Of a DNA stretch of 35,148 nt, positions 25,715 through 33,480 are shown piece by piece. The position numbers and the translations under genes were made by a program. Location: assembly GCA_937919435.1 (NCBI GenBank), contig CALFRR010000017.1, forward strand, positions 1 to 35,148, written 5' to 3'. Positions within the stretch are counted from its first letter, which is position 1, and the number at the start of each line of letters is the position of its first letter. This DNA comes from an uncultured Alphaproteobacteria bacterium (GTDB taxonomy: Bacteria; Pseudomonadota; Alphaproteobacteria; Rhizobiales; Ancalomicrobiaceae). The notes under the pieces were generated by a model. That model did no database searches and was not told the DNA's origin. It was given only the letters and a program-made list of their open reading frames with translations.

Positions 25715-27493
25715 TCAGGGTCGCGGCACGGCGCGGCCGGGCGAGCCGGCGGCCGGCGGCGCGGCTTCGGGGGCGAGCGGTGCGGCACCGGCCGCGCGTT
25801 GGCCGATCTCGGGTGCCCGGATCGTGCCGCCGACCCGAATCGGGATGGTGACCGCGTCGCCGCCGCTGCGGGCGGGATCCGTCCGCGGGATCGGGAAGAC
25901 GGCATTGCCGATCAGATCGAGGGCGCCGGTGAGGAAATCGCCGCTGCCGCTCAGCGCGAAGCGTGGGCCGCGGCCGTCGATGTCGAGCCGATCGACGGTG
26001 GCGCGACGGCCGGCGAAGCGGAGTTCAGCCTCGAGCCGGTCCCAGGTCGCGGTCGCGACCGGCGCCGCGGTCTTGACGACGATCGGCGAGAAGCGGTTGG
26101 CGTCGCCGAACGGCGACGGCCCCTTCACCTTGACGCCCTTCGCGTCGACCCTGGCTCTGCCGGCGAGCGAGGCGAGACAGTCGGCGAGGCGGGGACAGCG
26201 GAGTTCGGCCTCGAGCCCGATCGAGGCCCGGCCGGCCTCGACGCCGTCGACCCGCATCGGGACGAGCGCCGTCTCGATCGGCACCTCGGCGGCGCTCGCC
26301 CGAACCGTGGCGTCGAGCCCCCGGTCGCCGACCTCGCCGCGCAGGATCGCGGTCGCCGAGGTCGACCACAGATCGGCGTTGCCGATCTCCAGGAGGATCT
26401 TCTTCTCGGTCGCCGCCAAACTCGCCGCGACCCGGCCGAGGGTGAGCGCATCGGCGACGATCCGGGTGGCGGAGAGGCGCAGATCGAGATCGAGCGGCGG
26501 CAGGATCCGGCCGACCGGCAGGACGGCGACACCGGGTCCGAGGAAGCGCGGGCCGGGGGCGCGATGGTCGATCACGTCGAAGGCGAGGGTGCCGGCGAGG
26601 CGGGGGCGGGGACCGTCGAGGCGCAGCGACAGGGCGCCCTCGCCACGATCTCCGGCGAGATCGAGCCGGGCGTCGGCGAGGGTCAGGTCGCCGCCCTTGA
26701 TCTCCAGACGCCCCGAGAGGTCGACCGCACCGTCGAACAGCGACGGATCGACCGGCGAGCCGAGCCAGGCGAGGAGGTTCGGCGGCGCTTCGACGGTGGC
26801 CTTCAGCTTGCCGACGGTGACGCCGCGGGTGTCGGTCGCTCCGGCGAAGTCGAGATCGAGCCCGGCCGCGGTCAGCTTCAGCGACGCGGCTCCGGTCGGT
26901 CGGTCGTTCGGTGCGGCGACCGGCAGACGCAGCGCGAGGGAGAGCGGCCGCTCGCGCCAGTGCAGGGCGGCATCGACGGTGACGCCGGAGGCGACACCGT
27001 CGCGGCCGAACGTCGCCTCGTCGACGACGACCGTCTCGGTCGCACCGGTCGGGCGGGTGAGGAGCAGGCGACCGTCGTCGACCTCCAGACGCCCGATCGG
27101 TGCCGCCGCCAGACGTTCGGCGACGAGCGCCGGCAGACGGTCGAGCGGCGGGGCGGCGAGCCGCAGGGTCGGACGGGTGAGGGCGATCGCGGCGATGTCC
27201 GAGCGACCGCGCAGGAGATCGCCGAAGGCGATCCGGGCGACCACGGTCTTCGCCTCGGCGAGCGGTTCGGTCTCGCCGGGGGCGGTGAGCACGACGTCGG
27301 CGAAGGTGACGTTGGGCAGCGGCAGCAGGCGCACTTCGGCGCGGCCGGACAGCGCGACGGGTCGACCGATCCAGGCCGCGGCCCGCCGTTCGACCGCGGC
27401 GCGGACGGTGTCCGGCGACACGGCGGAGCGGATCGCCAGAGCGGCGCCGGCGAGGGCCACGGCGGCGATCAGGGCGATGGCCGGACGCAGCAT
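25715..27493 (-). CDS. AsmA-family protein
   Basis: 592 residues. The N-terminal hydrophobic anchor (AIALIAAVALAGAALAI) is followed by the AsmA opening region RRAAAWIGRPVALSGRAEVRLLPLPNVTFADVVL, then a long beta-rich repeat body with alternating hydrophobic residues and a Pro/Ala-rich tail. AsmA-like proteins are inner-membrane-anchored and span the periplasm; relatives take part in phospholipid transport to the outer membrane. The start is set at ATG 27493, with GGAGG ten bases upstream; ATG 27529 in the same frame is the alternative. It converges with the GNAT gene. Confidence 0.82.
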   Translation of the reverse strand: MLRPAIALIAAVALAGAALAIRSAVSPDTVRAAVERRAAAWIGRPVALSGRAEVRLLPLPNVTFADVVLTAPGETEPLAEAKTVVARIAFGDLLRGRSDIAAIALTRPTLRLAAPPLDRLPALVAERLAAAPIGRLEVDDGRLLLTRPTGATETVVVDEATFGRDGVASGVTVDAALHWRERPLSLALRLPVAAPNDRPTGAASLKLTAAGLDLDFAGATDTRGVTVGKLKATVEAPPNLLAWLGSPVDPSLFDGAVDLSGRLEIKGGDLTLADARLDLAGDRGEGALSLRLDGPRPRLAGTLAFDVIDHRAPGPRFLGPGVAVLPVGRILPPLDLDLRLSATRIVADALTLGRVAASLAATEKKILLEIGNADLWSTSATAILRGEVGDRGLDATVRASAAEVPIETALVPMRVDGVEAGRASIGLEAELRCPRLADCLASLAGRARVDAKGVKVKGPSPFGDANRFSPIVVKTAAPVATATWDRLEAELRFAGRRATVDRLDIDGRGPRFALSGSGDFLTGALDLIGNAVFPIPRTDPARSGGDAVTIPIRVGGTIRAPEIGQRAAGAAPLAPEAAPPAAGSPGRAVPRP

Positions 27494-27620
27494 GCGCGTC
27501 GATCCTCCGCGGAGGCGGTTCACGTTCATCGACGGTGGTTAGCCTTCGCCGCCGCGCGATGCAACGGCCGAATGCGTGCGACTGCGGGTTTCCCCCGATC
27601 GACTCGATCGACGCGACGTC

Positions 27621-27643
27621 ATGCCGCCCGGGAAGGGCGGCAT
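27621..27643 (-). terminator. Hairpin after the histidine kinase gene
   Basis: ATGCCGCCC and GGGCGGCAT form a perfect 9-bp stem with a 5-base loop, ten bases past the kinase stop. No T-run follows on the minus strand, so termination efficiency is uncertain. Confidence 0.45.
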
Positions 27644-27653
27644 CCGGATCGCC

Positions 27654-30600
27654 TCAGCTCGCCAACACCCGGGTGACCGGGAACGCGACGGTGGCGAGAG
27701 TGCCCTGGCCGACCGTCGAATCGATCCGGAACACCGCCCGGTTGGCTTCGACCAGCGCCTTGGTCAGCGGCAGGCCGAGGCCGGTGCCGCCGGCCCGGGT
27801 CCGGGTGGTGTGGAGCTGGCGGAACGGCTCCATCGCCGTCTCCAGCTCCTTGTCGGTCATGCCGTAGCCGGTGTCGCGGACCCGCATCACCACTTCGCCG
27901 TTGTCCTCGAGCGAGGTCGAGACGATCACCTGTCCGCCGGCCGGGGTGAACTTCACGGCGTTCGACAGGAGGTTCAGCACCACCTGCCGGACCGAGCGGG
28001 GATCGGCGACCACCGCCGGCACGCCGGCCGGCAGCGAGGTGCGGATGATGATCCGGTTGCGGTTGGCCTGCGGCTGCATCATCGCGACGCATTCGGAGAC
28101 CACGTCGGCGAGCCCCACCGCCTCGAAGCGCAGGTCCATCTTGCCCGCCTCGACCTTGGAGAGATCGAGCAGGTCGTTGACCAGGCTCATGATGTGGGTG
28201 CCCGACACGTGGATGTCGCGCAGGTAGTCCTTGTAGCGCTCGGAGCCGACCGGGCCGAAGCGCTCGTCCATCATCACCTCGGAGAAGCCGATGATGGCGT
28301 TCAGCGGGGTGCGGATCTCGTGGCTGATCTTGGCCAGGAAGTCGGACTTGTGGAGGCTCGCCTCCTCGGCCCGGCGGCGGGCGGCGGTGAGGTCCTCCTC
28401 CGCCTTCTTCCACTGGGTGATGTCGCGCAGCACCGCACACCAGCGGCGGGTGCCGGCGACCGAGATCCGGCCGATGGTCAGGAACAGCGGGATCAGCCCG
28501 TCCGGCTGGACCGCGCCGATCACCTCGCGGCCGTCGTTGAGCACGCTCGCCACGCCGTTGCGGGCGAGGCCGTCGAGATAGTCGACGACCGAGCGGCGGC
28601 TCTCCGGGGCGAGCCGGTCGACCAGCGGGCGGCCGATCATCTCGGACCGTTCGGTGCCGAACAGCGCTTCCGCACCGTGGTTCGCCGAGAGCACGAGGCC
28701 GTCGGCGTCGAGCACCAGGACACCGTCGGTGGCGGTGTCGACCACCGCCTCGAGCTCGGTGACGCGGGACTGAAGGACGAGCGGATCGAGCCCGGCGGGA
28801 TGATGGACGGCGACCGGGGCGGCGGCCGTCGGCGTGGCGACCGGCGCGATCGTCTCGGGCGTGCGGAACTCCGTCAGGGTCATCATCAGCGCCGAACCGT
28901 CGCCCCACGGCACCGTGGCGATCATCGCATCGACCGGAACGACGATGCCGTCGCGATCGATCAGCGGGACCGGGCGGCCGGCGTCGGTGGCCTCGAACCG
29001 GCGCGCCGCATGCGATCCGGCGAACAGTGCGTCGAGCCCGCCCTCCTCGCGGAAGGTGTCGAGATCCGGATAGGCGAGCAGCTTCAGGAAGCGCTCGTTG
29101 GCGAAGACCACGTCGTCGTCCTTGACGATCGCCACGGCGAGCGGCAGCCGCTCGAGCAGGCGGGCGTCGTGGGCGGCGGCCGGGGGCTCGGCGACCCGGC
29201 GCGACCGGGCGGCGGATGCGGCGCGCGGCGCGGCCGGTTCGCTCGCCGGATGGGCGGCGTCGAGACGGGAGCCGAGGGCCTCGGCGATCTGACGGAAGGC
29301 GATCCGCTCGGGCTGCGACAGGCGGACCGAATCCTCGGTCCGCAGAGCGCCGAGACGATCGCGGGGGAATTCGGTCACGGTGGTCGGTTCCGCCGGTTCG
29401 CCGGTGACTTCGGGGTCGTCCGCCGTGCCGGTCGACGATGCGTCGGCGGGCGTCGTCGCCGGGGGGGCGACCTCGGGCTCGGGCGCTGCATCGCTCGTCG
29501 GCGTCGGCGTCGGCGCGAGCGCGGCGGCGGGCGCCGCCGGTTCGATCGGCGCCGCGGGCGCCGCGTCCGTCGGCTCGGCGACGATCTCCGGCTGGTCCGT
29601 GGATGCTCCGCCGTCCGCCGGGACGGCGACCGGAGCCGGGGTCGGCGCGGCTGCGTCGGCGGGCTCGTCGGGGGTCGCGACGGAGAGACCGTCGGCTTCG
29701 ATCGATGCGCCGTCCGCCGCCGTCGGTTCCTCGACCGTCTCCGGCGCGGCTTCGACCGGCTCGGCGGGGGTGGTGGGGGTGGTGGGCGTGTCGTGGGCGA
29801 CGACGACGTCGCCGGGCGAGTGCGTCTCGGCGGCGTCGTGGGCGAGCCGCAGGCCGATCGCGGTCGGATCGGGGACGGTCTCCTCCGGTCGGCAGGTGCC
29901 GAAGCCGCGGAAGCCGACGAAGACGCGGCCACGGTCGAAGACCGGCAGGGCGGCGAGATCGATCGGCAGGCGCAACGCCTCGCCCTCGATCGGCCACAGC
30001 ACGGTGCGGCCGCTCCAGGTGTCGCGACGGGCCAGCGCGGCGGCGATGCGGCCGTCCTCGTCGAGCCCGAAGCGTTCGGCGACCTCGGCCCAGCCGGCGC
30101 CGACGACCGCCGCGGCGGCCGGGCCGACGGTGGCGGCGAATTCGTCGGAGACCAGCGTGAAGCGACGCTCGGCATCCATCTGCCAGACGAACTTCACCGG
30201 CCGTTCCAGGGGGTGGAAGACGAACGGCGGTTCGGCCGGGACGGGCGCCGCGTCCGCTGCGGTGGTGACCGGCGCGTCGGGGGCATGATCCTGCGTCGTG
30301 ATCGTCGGCCGAGGCGCTTCGATGACGACCGCTTCGGCGACCGCCTCCGGCTCGTCTTCGACCGCGGCCGCCTCGGCGACGGCGACCGGACCGTCGGCCG
30401 GCGCCGGAGCGACGGCTGCGACCACCTGCTCGGCGTCGCCGCTCTCGATCGTCGGCACCAGCGGTGCGACGTCGAGCGGCGCGGTCTCGGCGGACGGGGC
30501 CGGAGACGCCGGGAGCGGTGCCTCGGGCACGGTCGCGGCGGTGATCGGTGCGGGTTCCTCGGTCCGCGCGGCCGCTGCGTCCTCGGGCTCGCTCGCCTCG

Positions 30601-31478
30601 TCGAAGGCGAAACCGGGCGCCAGGAACAACATGGCGTCGTCGTAACCGGTGGCGTCGTCGTCGTCCCGGACGGGCGACGGCATCGCGGGCCGCGGGGCGG
30701 CGGCCTCGGCGCGGACCGGCGCCTCGGCCTCGGCCTCGGGTGCCGGGGCGTCGATGCGGGTCTCCGGTTCGGCCGGATCCCGAGCGGCGGTCACGGGCAG
30801 GTCTTCCGCCACCGGGGCTTCGGCGGCGGGAGCCGCGGGTTCGTCGGCGGCGGGGGCGATGTGGAGCAGGCTCGCCGCGTCGGGGCCGCGTCCGAGGCGG
30901 ACCAGGGCGACGTCGCGCCGCGCGCCGACGGGGCCGAGGCGGTTCACGACCACGCTGCCGTCGGCGCCTTCGAACAGGGCTTCGATCTCGTCCTGCAACC
31001 CGTCGACCCGGCTCATGTCGCCGGCGGCGCCGAGGACGTCGCCGGAGGCGTCGAAGACGACCGCCAGACCGTCGGTGCCGGCGAGGGCGGCGAGGTTCTC
31101 GGCGACGTCGCCGGGGCCGGCCCGGGCGGCGTCGAAGGTCGCGACGAAGACGGCGCGTTCGCCGCCGGTGCGGGCGAGATCGAGGGTGACGAGCTTCGCG
31201 CGCAGGCCGTCGAACAGGCGCAGCAGTTCACGGGTGGTGTCGCCGGGGCGGGCCACCGCGACGAACCGGGCGATGCGGTCGGCGATGCGGGAATCGACGG
31301 CCAACGGTCGGCCGAAGGCGGTGGCATCGGCATCGAGCAGGCGCAGGCCGGCGGCGTTGGCGAAGACGAGGGTGTGGCCGTCTTCGTCGACGACGAAGCC
31401 GGGCGCGGCACCGGCGATCAGCTCGGCGACGCGATCACTGGCGAGGCAGGCCCAGATCGTCTTCGGAAGTGCGTCCAT
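27654..31478 (-). CDS. Multi-PAS sensor histidine kinase (PdhS/DivJ/PleC-like)
   Basis: 1274 residues with no membrane segment seen. A PAS-like region lies near 20-120; Ala/Pro/Glu-rich linkers occupy about 210-420 and 550-770; a conserved block (FHPLERPVKFVWQMDAERRF) starts near 420; PAS-like domains sit at about 770-870 and 905-1022. The HisKA motif SHEIRTPLNAIIGFSEVM places the phosphorylated His at 1053. The ATPase has NLLSNAVKF, DTGYGM and GGTGLGLPL. The dimerisation sequence with GPVGSERYKDYLRDIH and DLLDLSKVEAGK matches the PdhS/DivJ/PleC group that controls DivK and hence CtrA; this is inference. No receiver domain is present. ATG 31478 opens the conserved part; GAGAGG lies 14 bases away. 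The promoter carries a CtrA box. Confidence 0.88.
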   Translation of the reverse strand: MDALPKTIWACLASDRVAELIAGAAPGFVVDEDGHTLVFANAAGLRLLDADATAFGRPLAVDSRIADRIARFVAVARPGDTTRELLRLFDGLRAKLVTLDLARTGGERAVFVATFDAARAGPGDVAENLAALAGTDGLAVVFDASGDVLGAAGDMSRVDGLQDEIEALFEGADGSVVVNRLGPVGARRDVALVRLGRGPDAASLLHIAPAADEPAAPAAEAPVAEDLPVTAARDPAEPETRIDAPAPEAEAEAPVRAEAAAPRPAMPSPVRDDDDATGYDDAMLFLAPGFAFDEASEPEDAAAARTEEPAPITAATVPEAPLPASPAPSAETAPLDVAPLVPTIESGDAEQVVAAVAPAPADGPVAVAEAAAVEDEPEAVAEAVVIEAPRPTITTQDHAPDAPVTTAADAAPVPAEPPFVFHPLERPVKFVWQMDAERRFTLVSDEFAATVGPAAAAVVGAGWAEVAERFGLDEDGRIAAALARRDTWSGRTVLWPIEGEALRLPIDLAALPVFDRGRVFVGFRGFGTCRPEETVPDPTAIGLRLAHDAAETHSPGDVVVAHDTPTTPTTPAEPVEAAPETVEEPTAADGASIEADGLSVATPDEPADAAAPTPAPVAVPADGGASTDQPEIVAEPTDAAPAAPIEPAAPAAALAPTPTPTSDAAPEPEVAPPATTPADASSTGTADDPEVTGEPAEPTTVTEFPRDRLGALRTEDSVRLSQPERIAFRQIAEALGSRLDAAHPASEPAAPRAASAARSRRVAEPPAAAHDARLLERLPLAVAIVKDDDVVFANERFLKLLAYPDLDTFREEGGLDALFAGSHAARRFEATDAGRPVPLIDRDGIVVPVDAMIATVPWGDGSALMMTLTEFRTPETIAPVATPTAAAPVAVHHPAGLDPLVLQSRVTELEAVVDTATDGVLVLDADGLVLSANHGAEALFGTERSEMIGRPLVDRLAPESRRSVVDYLDGLARNGVASVLNDGREVIGAVQPDGLIPLFLTIGRISVAGTRRWCAVLRDITQWKKAEEDLTAARRRAEEASLHKSDFLAKISHEIRTPLNAIIGFSEVMMDERFGPVGSERYKDYLRDIHVSGTHIMSLVNDLLDLSKVEAGKMDLRFEAVGLADVVSECVAMMQPQANRNRIIIRTSLPAGVPAVVADPRSVRQVVLNLLSNAVKFTPAGGQVIVSTSLEDNGEVVMRVRDTGYGMTDKELETAMEPFRQLHTTRTRAGGTGLGLPLTKALVEANRAVFRIDSTVGQGTLATVAFPVTRVLAS

Positions 31479-31604
31479 CGCCGTCGCGGAACCTCTCTTC
31501 GGGGCGGCAACCGGCGACGTCTGCGGGAGTATCCTCCCTTCGACGTCTCGGCCCGGGACGGTGCGACGGCGGAAGCGATCTTCCGGAGACACTCGACCGA
31601 CCGG

Positions 31605-31638
31605 CGATCGTGTCGTTAGGATCACGATCGTGTCATTA
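31605..31638. repeat. 14-bp direct repeat in the kinase leader
   Basis: CGATCGTGTCGTTA at 31605-31618 and CGATCGTGTCATTA at 31625-31638, one mismatch, exactly 20 bp apart. The second overlaps the CtrA box, and CACGATCGTG at 31623-31632 is also palindromic. It is a possible binding site for a dimeric regulator. Confidence 0.5.
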
Positions 31639-31650
31639 ACACTCTGTTAA
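31636..31650. promoter_or_regulatory. CtrA-type box TTAA-N7-TTAA
   Basis: TTAA-CACTCTG-TTAA exactly matches the full CtrA consensus known from Caulobacter and relatives. It covers the -10 element and the predicted start of the kinase promoter, where bound CtrA would repress. It is also upstream of the divergent phasin gene. Confidence 0.7.
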
Positions 31651-31677
31651 TATATGCGAAGTGCCGTCCGGGTCCAA
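31649..31677 (-). promoter_or_regulatory. Predicted promoter of the histidine kinase gene
   Basis: On the minus strand: -35 TTGGAC (31677-31672), 17-bp spacer, -10 TATATT (31654-31649). Transcription would begin near 31642, inside the CtrA-type box, giving a leader of about 160 bases. Confidence 0.6.
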
Positions 31678-31743
31678 CGTCGCAGCGCAACCGCCGACCG
31701 ATCTTCGTCGGGCAGGGTTAATCCCGGCCCCCCTCCGATGATC

Positions 31744-31757
31744 TATGTTGCGGTGCA
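31744..31757 (+). promoter_or_regulatory. TGC-rich site in the phasin 1 promoter
   Basis: TATGTTGCGGTGCA. The same TATGTTGC-N2-TGCA occurs upstream of the second phasin gene at 32375-32388. TATGTT fits a -10, and the TGC/GCA half-sites resemble sites of the PHA regulator PhaR, which binds TGC-rich DNA at phasin promoters. Confidence 0.55.
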
Positions 31758-31881
31758 GCATGGATTCTGCTATCCAGGATCGGTCTCGCGACGGGTGGAG
31801 GAACGGCCGCCGATGGTGGAGCCTCCGCGGCGAGATTTCGAATTCGCGCGGTTCGATCCGCCCATCCCGAGGAGACGTGTC

Positions 31882-32265
31882 ATGGCCACCGAGAAGACCT
31901 TCGAGATTCCGGAGCAGATCCGTACCTTTGCCGAGAAGAGTGTCGAGCAGGCCAAGAAGGCGGTCGACGACTTCATCAACGCCACGCACGATGCGGTGGC
32001 CAAGGTGGAGGCTTCTTCGACCAGTGTCCAGACCGGGGCGCTCGATCTCAACAAGAAGGTGCTGGCTCTCGCCGAGCAGAATCTGACGAATGCGTTCGAG
32101 CATGCGCAGAAGCTGATCAAGGCGAAGGATCCGCAGGAGCTGCTGACCCTGCAGGGCGAGTTCCTCAAGGCGCAGGCCGCGTCGTTCGGCGAGCAGTTCC
32201 GCCAGATCGGCGACGCCGCCGCCAAGACGGTCGCCGACATCACGGAGAAGGCCATCAAGGGCTGA
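31882..32265 (+). CDS. Phasin family protein 1
   Basis: 127 residues, almost wholly helical: EQIRTFAEKSVEQAKKAVDDFINATHDAVAKVEASS, then KKVLALAEQNLTNAFEHAQKLIKAKDPQELLTLQGEFLKAQAASFGEQFRQIG. This is the phasin_2-type pattern of proteins coating polyhydroxyalkanoate granules. ATG 31882 has GAGGAG seven bases upstream. A second phasin gene follows 217 bases later with a matching promoter motif, so both are probably controlled together but transcribed separately. Confidence 0.92.
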   Translation: MATEKTFEIPEQIRTFAEKSVEQAKKAVDDFINATHDAVAKVEASSTSVQTGALDLNKKVLALAEQNLTNAFEHAQKLIKAKDPQELLTLQGEFLKAQAASFGEQFRQIGDAAAKTVADITEKAIKG

Positions 32266-32290
32266 TCCTCGGGAATCCGAGGCATGGGGG

Positions 32291-32313
32291 TGGTTCCGCG
32301 GAAGGCGGGACCA
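32291..32313 (+). terminator. Hairpin after phasin 1
   Basis: TGGTTCCGC, a 5-base loop, then GCGGGACCA: a 9-bp stem with one G-T pair, 25 bases past the phasin stop. No T-run. Just downstream, GGGGACAAC is repeated in tandem (32331-32348). Confidence 0.4.
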
Positions 32314-32374
32314 TCACGGGCGCCGTGGTTGGGGACAACGGGGACAACCCCCGCCGATCTTTCGCAGTGCGGTA

Positions 32375-32388
32375 TATGTTGCATTGCA
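32375..32388 (+). promoter_or_regulatory. TGC-rich site in the phasin 2 promoter
   Basis: TATGTTGCATTGCA, holding the palindrome TTGCA-T-TGCAA (32379-32389). It matches the site before phasin 1 except for the two central bases and is a candidate PhaR operator over the -10. Confidence 0.6.
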
Positions 32389-32482
32389 ATGTCGGGCCGA
32401 CAGGTGCCGATGGTCGCTCGTCGTGGTGGCGGGCGGCCGACATGAGCGCCGGTGGTGGCGCGGGACGACCGAGGAGAGAGCC

Positions 32483-33103
32483 ATGAGCGAGGGGAAATCT
32501 CCGAGCCGGCGGAGCGCCCGTCCGGCGAAGCCGCGGACGGTGGCGCCGGTGGCGGAGCCGGTAGAGGCCGCGGTGGCGGAGCCGGAGGCGCCGATCGCCG
32601 AGACGACCGCGACGCAGCTCGTCGCCGGTGAGAGCGTGGCGGCCGAGGTCGTCGCGGCGGCGCGCGACGAGACCCCGGAGCCGGCGGTGGCGTCGCCCGC
32701 CGAGGCGGCGGCAGCGACCGCGGTCTTCGAAGAATTGGCGGAGCAGGCGGTGGCCCAGGCGAAGGTCGGCTTCGATCTCCTGCGGGAGATGGTCGACGGG
32801 ACCAACGCGATGGTGGCCGACGCCTTCGGTGCGGCGCGGGCCGGGCTCGCCGAACTGAACGCCCGCTCGATCGATGCGCTGAAGGAGAATTCGGACGCCG
32901 CCCATGCGCATGCGCTGGATCTCCTGGCGGCGAAGACGGTGGCCGAAGCGATCGAGCTGAACAGCTCCTATCTGCGGCGCCGGTTCGAGACCTGTTCGGC
33001 GCAGGCGAAGGCGTTGCAGGCGGTCGCGGTGCGGCAGGCCGGCGAGGCGCTGGTGCCGACCGGCGAGGCGATCGAGCGGGTCTTCGGAACGCTGCGCGGG
33101 TGA
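32483..33103 (+). CDS. Phasin family protein 2
   Basis: 206 residues. Residues 1-80 are Ala/Pro/Glu-rich and basic at the very start (SRRSARPAKPRT); the helical phasin domain follows, with VAQAKVGFDLLREMVDGTNAMVADAF, ELNARSIDALKENSDAAHAHALDLLAAKTVAEAIELNSSYLRRRFE and SAQAKALQAVAVRQAGEAL. The last parts are close to the phasin_2 pattern of granule-bound proteins. The N-terminal arm may anchor or link granules, as Ala/Lys-rich arms do in PhaF-like proteins; this is inference. ATG 32483 has GAGGAGAGAG upstream. Confidence 0.88.
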   Translation: MSEGKSPSRRSARPAKPRTVAPVAEPVEAAVAEPEAPIAETTATQLVAGESVAAEVVAAARDETPEPAVASPAEAAAATAVFEELAEQAVAQAKVGFDLLREMVDGTNAMVADAFGAARAGLAELNARSIDALKENSDAAHAHALDLLAAKTVAEAIELNSSYLRRRFETCSAQAKALQAVAVRQAGEALVPTGEAIERVFGTLRG

Positions 33104-33218
33104 ACGTGGGCGCGAGAGGGTCGACCGCGCCGGTGGCGGTGGACCACCGGCGACGGCATGTCGGACGGGGCTTGCCAAGCCGGGCGGCATACCCTATCAG
33201 GAGCGCGTTCTCGATCGT

Positions 33219-33295
33219 GCAGCTGTAGCTCAGTTGGTTAGAGCGTCGGATTGTGGCTCCGAAGGTCGGTGGTTCGAGTCCACCCAGCTGTACCA
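33219..33295 (+). tRNA. tRNA-His (anticodon GTG)
   Basis: 77 bases including an encoded CCA. The acceptor GCAGCTG pairs with CAGCTGT, the D arm is GCTC/GAGC, the anticodon stem TCGGA/TCCGA encloses TTGTGGC with anticodon GTG at 33253-33255, and the T arm is GGTGG/CCACC. The first pair is G1-U72, the discriminator is A73, and no extra G at position -1 is encoded (the base is T). This is the divergent tRNA-His described for many alphaproteobacteria. Confidence 0.97.
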
Positions 33296-33323
33296 TTCAT
33301 CCCATTGAGATCATTGACGTTTC

Positions 33324-33354
33324 GAAGCCGCCCTCGGGCGGCTTTCGTCGTTTT
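33324..33354 (+). terminator. Rho-independent terminator after tRNA-His
   Basis: AAGCCGCCC-TC-GGGCGGCTT (33325-33344) forms a strong stem, followed by TCGTCGTTTT. It lies about 30 bases past the tRNA. Confidence 0.85.
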
Positions 33355-33445
33355 GGGGGCGGGAAACGCGACACTCGGAGGCCACCGGCGGGTCGGGCAC
33401 CCGATGCGCCGGAAGGCCGTGAGTGTCGCACCGGTAGCAAAATTC

Positions 33446-33474
33446 TTGCCGAGCGATCCGGGGCTCGGCACAAT
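33446..33474 (+). promoter_or_regulatory. Predicted luxR promoter with internal dyad
   Basis: -35 TTGCCG (33446-33451), 17-bp spacer, -10 CACAAT (33469-33474). Transcription would start near 33481, the first base of the ATG, so the mRNA is probably leaderless. A perfect dyad, TGCCGAGC and GCTCGGCA with 8 bases between (33447-33470), spans the spacer, a likely operator for repression. Confidence 0.55.
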
Positions 33475-33480
33475 GCCCGC

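Noticed and set aside
22350..27542. Plus-strand open frame of 1730 codons across puuB, puuA and the AsmA gene
   Set aside because: It is an antisense shadow; the minus-strand genes have complete catalytic motifs, and the frame is repetitive Arg/Gly/Asp/Val with no start signal.
27576..31619. Plus-strand open frame of 1347 codons opposite the histidine kinase
   Set aside because: It is an antisense shadow of the kinase with low-complexity Gly/Arg/Asp text; no ribosome binding site.
32331..32348. Tandem GGGGACAAC repeat between the phasin genes
   Set aside because: Only two 9-bp units; it can form small alternative hairpins but is too short to call a repeat element.
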